Program-made: the position numbers and the translations under genes
Shown here: positions 59,584 through 64,000 of the stretch, in pieces
Numbering within the stretch: the first letter of the stretch is position 1
How the letters are laid out: each line of letters opens with the position of its first letter
Notes under the pieces: model-generated
The model's database searches: none
The model's input: only the letters and a program-made list of their open reading frames with translations
Told to the model about the DNA's origin: nothing
Assembly (NCBI GenBank): GCA_030533445.1
Contig: CM060078.1
Span: 19,492,591-19,556,590 of the forward strand
DNA from: Cyprinodon diabolis
Taxonomy: Eukaryota > Chordata > Actinopteri > Cyprinodontiformes > Cyprinodontidae
Length of the DNA: 64,000 bases
Direction: 5' to 3'

Positions 59584-60807
59584 TACACTCACCGGCCACT
59601 TTATTAGGTACACATGTCCAACTGCTCGTTAACACTTAATTTCTAAGCAGCCAATCACATGGCAGCAACTCAGTGCATTTAGGCATGTAGACATGGTCAA
59701 GACAATCTCCTGCAGTTCACACCGAGCATCAGTATGGGGAAGAAAGGTGATTTGAGTGACTTTGCATGTGGCATGATTGTTGTGCCAGAAGGGCTGGTCT
59801 GTGTATTTCAGAAACTGCTGATCTACTGGGATTTTCACGCACAACCATCTCTAGGGTTTACAGAGAATGGTCCGAGAAAGAAAAAACATCCAGTGAGCGG
59901 CAGTTCTGTGGGCGGAAATGCCTTGTTGATGCCAGAGGTCAGAGGAGAATGGCCAGACTGGTTCGAGCTGATAGAAGGGCAACAGTGACTCAAATAACCA
60001 CCCGTTACAACCAAGGTGGGCAGAAGAGCATCTCTGAACGCACAGTACGTCGAACTTTGAGGCAGATGGGCTACAGCAGCAGAAGACCACACCGGGTGCC
60101 ACTCCTTTCAGCTAAGAACAGGAAACTGAGGCTACAATTTGCACAAGCTCATCGAAATTGGACAATAGAAGATTGGAAAAACGTTGCCTGGTTTGATGAG
60201 TCTCGATTTCTGCTGCGACATTCGGATGGTAGGGTCAGAATTTGGCGTCTACAACATGAAAGCATGGATCCATCCTGCCTTGTATCAACGGTTCAGGCTG
60301 GTGGTGATGGTGTCATGGTGTGGGGAATATTTTCTTGGCACTCTTTGGGCCCCTTGGTACCAATTGAGCATCGTTGCAACGCCACAGCCTACCTGAGTAT
60401 TGTTGCTGACCATGTCCATCCCTTTATGACCACAATGTACCCAACTTCTGATGGCTACTTTCAGCAGGATAATGCGCCATGTCATAAAGCTGGAATCATC
60501 TCAGACTGGTTTCTTGAACATGACAATGAGTTCACTGTACTCAAATGGCCTCCACAGTCACCAGATCTCAATCCAATAGAGCATCTTTGGGATGTGGTGG
60601 AACGGGAGATTCACATCATGGATGTGCAGCCGACAAATCTGCGGTCACTGTGTGATGCCATCATGTCAACATGGACCAAATTCCCTGAGGAATGCTTCCA
60701 GCACCTTGTTGAATCTATGCCATGAAGAATTGGGGCAGTTCTGAAGGCAAAAGGGGGTCCAACCCGTTACTAGCATGGGGTACCTAATAAAGTGCCCGGT
60801 GAGTGTA
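59584..60807 (+). mobile_element. Tc1/mariner transposon, DD36E type, copy 2 (defective)
   Basis: The element spans 59586-60805 (1,220 bp) between TA dinucleotides (59584-59585 and 60806-60807). The terminal repeats begin CACTCACCGGCCACTTTATT, with one change in the right repeat (GCCCGG). It is the plus-strand relative of the copy at 15556-16778 and is collinear throughout. Confidence 0.94.
59734..60773 (+). pseudogene. DD36E transposase, copy 2, inactivated by a frameshift and an early stop
   Basis: The gene starts at 59734 (MGKKGDLSDF). One G present in copy 1 is missing near 59780, shifting the frame in the helix-turn-helix region. From 59766 the second frame is open to 60725 and shows ISETADLLGFSRTTISRV, the DNA-binding linker, WFDESRF (first Asp; copy 1 has WSDESRF), QQDNAPCH (second Asp) and LNPIEHLWD (Glu), with 36 residues between the last two. 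A TGA at 60723-60725 replaces an Arg codon and drops the last 16 residues; the original stop is at 60771-60773. It keeps all three catalytic residues, but the N-terminal DNA-binding part is separated by the frameshift. Confidence 0.93.
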
Positions 60808-63284
60808 TATTAGTTTGTTTGAGCTATCAAGTTTGCACATGTTTTTAAACACACTGATCTTTTGTGTATCTGTGTCTATGTTTCAATTACACAGTCAGGG
60901 GCTGTTTTTGTTGTCTGTCATACCATACCAATAAATTAATAATAAGAATTTACTTTTAATACTGGCTTGATTTTGTCCCAGATTCTTTAGTAATGTTTTT
61001 ATCATCTTTAATCTCTCAGTAATTTAACCTTATTAAAGACAACTGGAAAAGGCAGACACTTTTAGGCAAGAGAATCACTTTAGCTTCATACCGTGAACAT
61101 TTCCCTTTTTGAAGATACATCTGATTGACTATTTTTACTCTGAAATCCCTGCTCAAAGCCCAGTGGGAGGTGAAAAAGAAAAATGTTTTCAGAAAAATCT
61201 AACACCTAAAACTGCACAAGCAGTTTCGTATAAACATTTAGAATATTGTACAAAACATTTCATCCAGTCTACATTTAAAGCTTTAATGGTTAAAGATATA
61301 ATAAAAAAAAAAAAATAAAGAAAAAAAATACAGAAAGCATGTCTTTAATTTTTCCTAAGTAGCTTTATAGAAGATTAAGTTATTCACTTCATTTCATTCC
61401 CATTTTTGAAAGCTTGTTGTCATGGACACTTAATGCTCATTAATTTGGGTTTCAAGCGATTAAACAAATAGAATAAGCTCAAGTGTGTGGAGAAACTTAA
61501 TGAGGCTTTTTCTGTATTTTTGAATGAAAGCGGTGTTTTCCATTCTAAAGATGATTTTGATAATAATTATAATGCAAACAAAAGGTCTGTTTTATTATTA
61601 CTTAACTTATTAGTAGAATAAAAACGCATTTGCAGATATCGTATAAATGAATGAATGGAAAAGGGGTATGATTAGATAAGTTAAACTTCATCATACTCCT
61701 TTTCAGACTCAGTCCCCGAATAAGTTGTTCATTAACATGTATTTAAATATTTAAATTGTATTTATTTTATTTGTTGTTATTAAGTTTTGTTGGTTAGATG
61801 TCTGTCTGAAATAAAAAAAAAGTATCATCCTTTTCATCATCATTCAGAGGGAACTGAAGAACAACATGCTTGGTTACTAAGCAGCCAAAATCTCATTGCA
61901 TAGTCTTTCAAACAATAAATGAAAGTTATCTGCAGTGTAATTATTACGTTTTCTGTCACCATACTCTACACGTGTACCCAAATCAATCAACAGTCAGTTT
62001 GTAATTGGTTTGATGATGAACAATATGTACCTGTGTAGGTTTAAAAAAAAAAAAAAGAAGGCAGCTCAGAGGAAAAAAGGCTTCAGCTGCTCATCTGCCT
62101 GACAATTTTCAAGCCATGGCGTCATTTCTGCTTGTCATATTTTCCGTAGATGCAAAGAGAGAGAGAAAGGTAGAGAAAGAGAATTACCGGGGCACTTGAA
62201 TCAACATGCCAGAAAAGGGGCCAGTGCTCAGAAGTGACACACTTTGCTAATTTGCATGTGCTCACTGAGAATGAAATATGCATCAGAGGGATGTTAAACT
62301 CGTGACACAGCCTTAAGTAGCAAAATCTGATTCTCACTTTGAATAAATTGAACAAATGGCCATAGATCAGCTTTTATCTCCCAGGGAAATCTCACAAAAT
62401 ATTCTGAAGGTATGGCATAACAAAAACAGATTAACATTTCTAGACTGTTAGCTAACAGTTTGATTTAACCTCTCTGGATCCTAAAAGGTAGAATCTGTTT
62501 TTGGAGGGGGTTGTTATTCAAATGGAGACAAACAATACAGACAGAACTGGTCACGAGTTTTTGTATTATGATGATACAACAGGTGATGTATCAACCTCAT
62601 TTTTTTTTCATATCAAGCAATGCCAAAATTGTACAAACAGGGGCAGGGAAACCAAACACTTTTGTTTTCATCAGCAACACCATCCAGAAATGTTCATTGG
62701 ATATTTAACAACTGTTATCAGTCCATAAATCATCAATTTCAACAGTGTAGGGAATGTTCCTAAAGCTCAGTTTCCATATATATATATATATATATAGATA
62801 TATATATATATATCTATATATATATAAATTCCATTTGTTGTTCATTGGTTTACATCAATAAAGTCCCCTGAATTGAAATATGACTGTAAATTTTAAAATT
62901 GTTCTATGGTTTTGGCAATTTTTAACTTCAAAGGGAAAAGTAGTCATAATGTTACCCAAAATTCACCTCAAATGAAGGGAACTGTGATAAAGAATGGTCC
63001 AGTTGAAGAAATGTTGCTATTAATCATTTGCCAAAAAAAACCCCAGCAACAATCACATGTAAAGGCTATCATGCACTGGAAGATCCTAATGCATCAGTGC
63101 TACTGTCCCTAGGTAGTGAATTTAACACCCACATGGACTGACCAAGGAAGTGGTGGCTGTTTTAATATTTAAACCGTAAATCTCACCTAAAATTTGTAAC
63201 TCTCTGTTTTATTAAGCCAAATTCTCCCTGGAGAAAATTGTTTGATTAGATAAAATTAATACTGAGCTAGTGTTCCTTTCAAAC
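60808..63284. other. anonymous AT-rich sequence
   Basis: No gene is supported. A self-complementary AT array (62776-62826) is listed separately. Poly(A) runs lie near 61304-61328 and 62043-62055. The overlapping frames at 62501-62728 have no recognisable domain. Confidence 0.45.
62776..62826. repeat. palindromic (TA)n array
   Basis: About 50 bases of TA repeat with 'tagata' and 'tatcta' placed symmetrically, so the central part is a perfect palindrome that could extrude as a cruciform. Confidence 0.9.
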
Positions 63285-63440
63285 CACAGAACAACAGGCA
63301 GGCATCAAGTAAGTTGGTGGCAGGATAATGCTGTGGGACTGTTTTGCACCAAGAGGAATTTTCTACCTAAACAGAAGCAGGTTTTAGGATATATTAAGAA
63401 GACTAACAGTGCTTCCAAGATAACCATTCAAATGCTTAAA
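63285..63440 (+). pseudogene. Tc1-like transposase remnant (tentative)
   Basis: The stretch 'gtggcaggataatgctgtgg' followed by 'gactgttttgcaccaagagg' fits the GGG-hinge part of Tc1-type transposases (a degraded 'MLWDCFA'-like reading). Nothing else of the gene is convincing, and no ends are visible. Confidence 0.35.
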
Positions 63441-63778
63441 TATCAATCCCATTTAAAATGTATGCTGACATCCTGGGTTTACGCCAGCAAATAAAGCAAT
63501 ATAAATAAGGTCAGCAGATCTGCCAAAAAGAGAGTACAAATATTGAGCCAGATTAGTGTATGAATTCTCAGCATGCTCCAAAGGGACATTTAACAAAAAA
63601 ATAAATATATATTGTATGTGTATATGTATGGATATATATCTATAGATAGATGTTTTTGATTCTATAGGCATACTTTTTACAGCTTAAACAGTACATTTCA
63701 TGCCATAGTCCTCTAGGAACATGGATCATCATGTTCTAGAGCTGTCTTTGTCCTGCACACCTGATTTTAGTTACTCAT

Positions 63779-64000
63779 TACAGGTGCTGGTCATAAAATT
63801 AGAATATCATGAAAAAGTAGATTGATTTCAGTAATTCCATTTAAAAAGTGAAACTTGTATATTATATTCATACATTACATACAAACTCATATATTTCAGA
63901 TGTTTATTTTGTTTAATTTTGATGATTACAAATGACAACAAATGAAAATCTCAAATTCATCATATCAGAAAATTAGAATATTGTGAAAAGGTTCAAAATT
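63779..64000. mobile_element. left end of a Tc1/mariner-type transposon, cut by the window edge
   Basis: After TA at 63779-63780 the sequence CAGGTGCTGGTCATAAAATT begins. I recognise it as the terminus of a common fish DNA transposon. 'tcagaaaattagaatattgt' (63964-63983) echoes the terminal 'aaaattagaatatcat', a subterminal repeat. The transposase and other end would lie beyond 64000. Confidence 0.65.

Overview
This window looks like a repeat-rich, gene-poor, AT-rich stretch of a teleost fish nuclear genome. The evidence is its mix of mobile elements: Tc1/mariner-like transposons with TA target duplications, a non-autonomous hAT element, a PIF/Harbinger-like MITE, L2-clade (Maui-type) and Rex1/Babar-like LINE fragments, a tRNA-derived SINE, several families of solo LTRs, and the (GGAT)n, (TA)n and poly(C) tracts common in percomorph fish. 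I cannot name the species. I recognise no complete host protein-coding gene, rRNA, tRNA gene or CRISPR. The only uninterrupted, convincing long coding region is a Tc1-family transposase.

Layout. 0-3.2 kb: an L2 3'-tail fragment, a Tc1-like transposase relic and a second L2 fragment. 6.5-7.1 kb: the 3' region of a LINE-like repeat. 8.8-10.05 kb: an apparently intact Tc1-like transposon with an open DD34E transposase and perfect 29-bp terminal inverted repeats. 13.3-14.1 kb: a decayed LTR. 15.55-16.78 kb: a DD36E Tc1/mariner element with a broken transposase (minus strand). 17.46-19.23 kb: an old Tc1/mariner relic with an L2 fragment inside it. 19.43-20.08 kb: solo LTR A. 21.15-22.5 kb: the L2 3' part (plus). 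23.9-26.0 kb: a long L2 reverse transcriptase fragment (minus) with an internal deletion. 27.56-27.95 kb: a Harbinger-like MITE. 28-36 kb: mostly anonymous, with one possible host exon at 34.6-34.7 kb. 36.2 kb: a dispersed SINE/MITE-like repeat. 38.9-39.15 kb: the C-terminal end of a LINE polyprotein. 40.29-41.59 kb: a hAT element with an 8-bp target duplication. 45.09-46.6 kb: a three-level nest (dispersed repeat, then an LTR, then solo LTR B). 46.64-47.52 kb: a dead Rex1-like reverse transcriptase. 49.7-50.3 kb: an LTR with a fold-back insert. 51.1-52.9 kb: two solo LTRs almost side by side. 55.4 kb: a SINE. 59.59-60.8 kb: the second DD36E copy (plus). 63.3-64 kb: a Tc1 relic and the left end of another DNA transposon cut by the window edge.

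How the parts relate. The elements do not form a pathway; the window records successive insertions. The two DD36E copies carry different inactivating lesions, so neither makes a full transposase alone. The L2 copies share one 3' region but are truncated at different points. Seven LTR copies from about three families share TGTCA...TGACA ends and have no internal gag/pol between them, which points to repeated LTR-LTR recombination.

Limits. Family names come from recognising motifs and element ends, not from database searches. Long AT-rich stretches between elements hold nothing I can support as a gene. A few GC-richer or palindromic patches could be conserved non-coding elements of a distant gene, which needs cross-species alignment. 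I did not find a convincing new biological system. The most useful leads are the intact Tc1 copy, the possible 34.6-kb exon, the RFX-like palindrome at 42.0 kb and the hairpin-guarded mini-intron in the 1.06-kb LTR.
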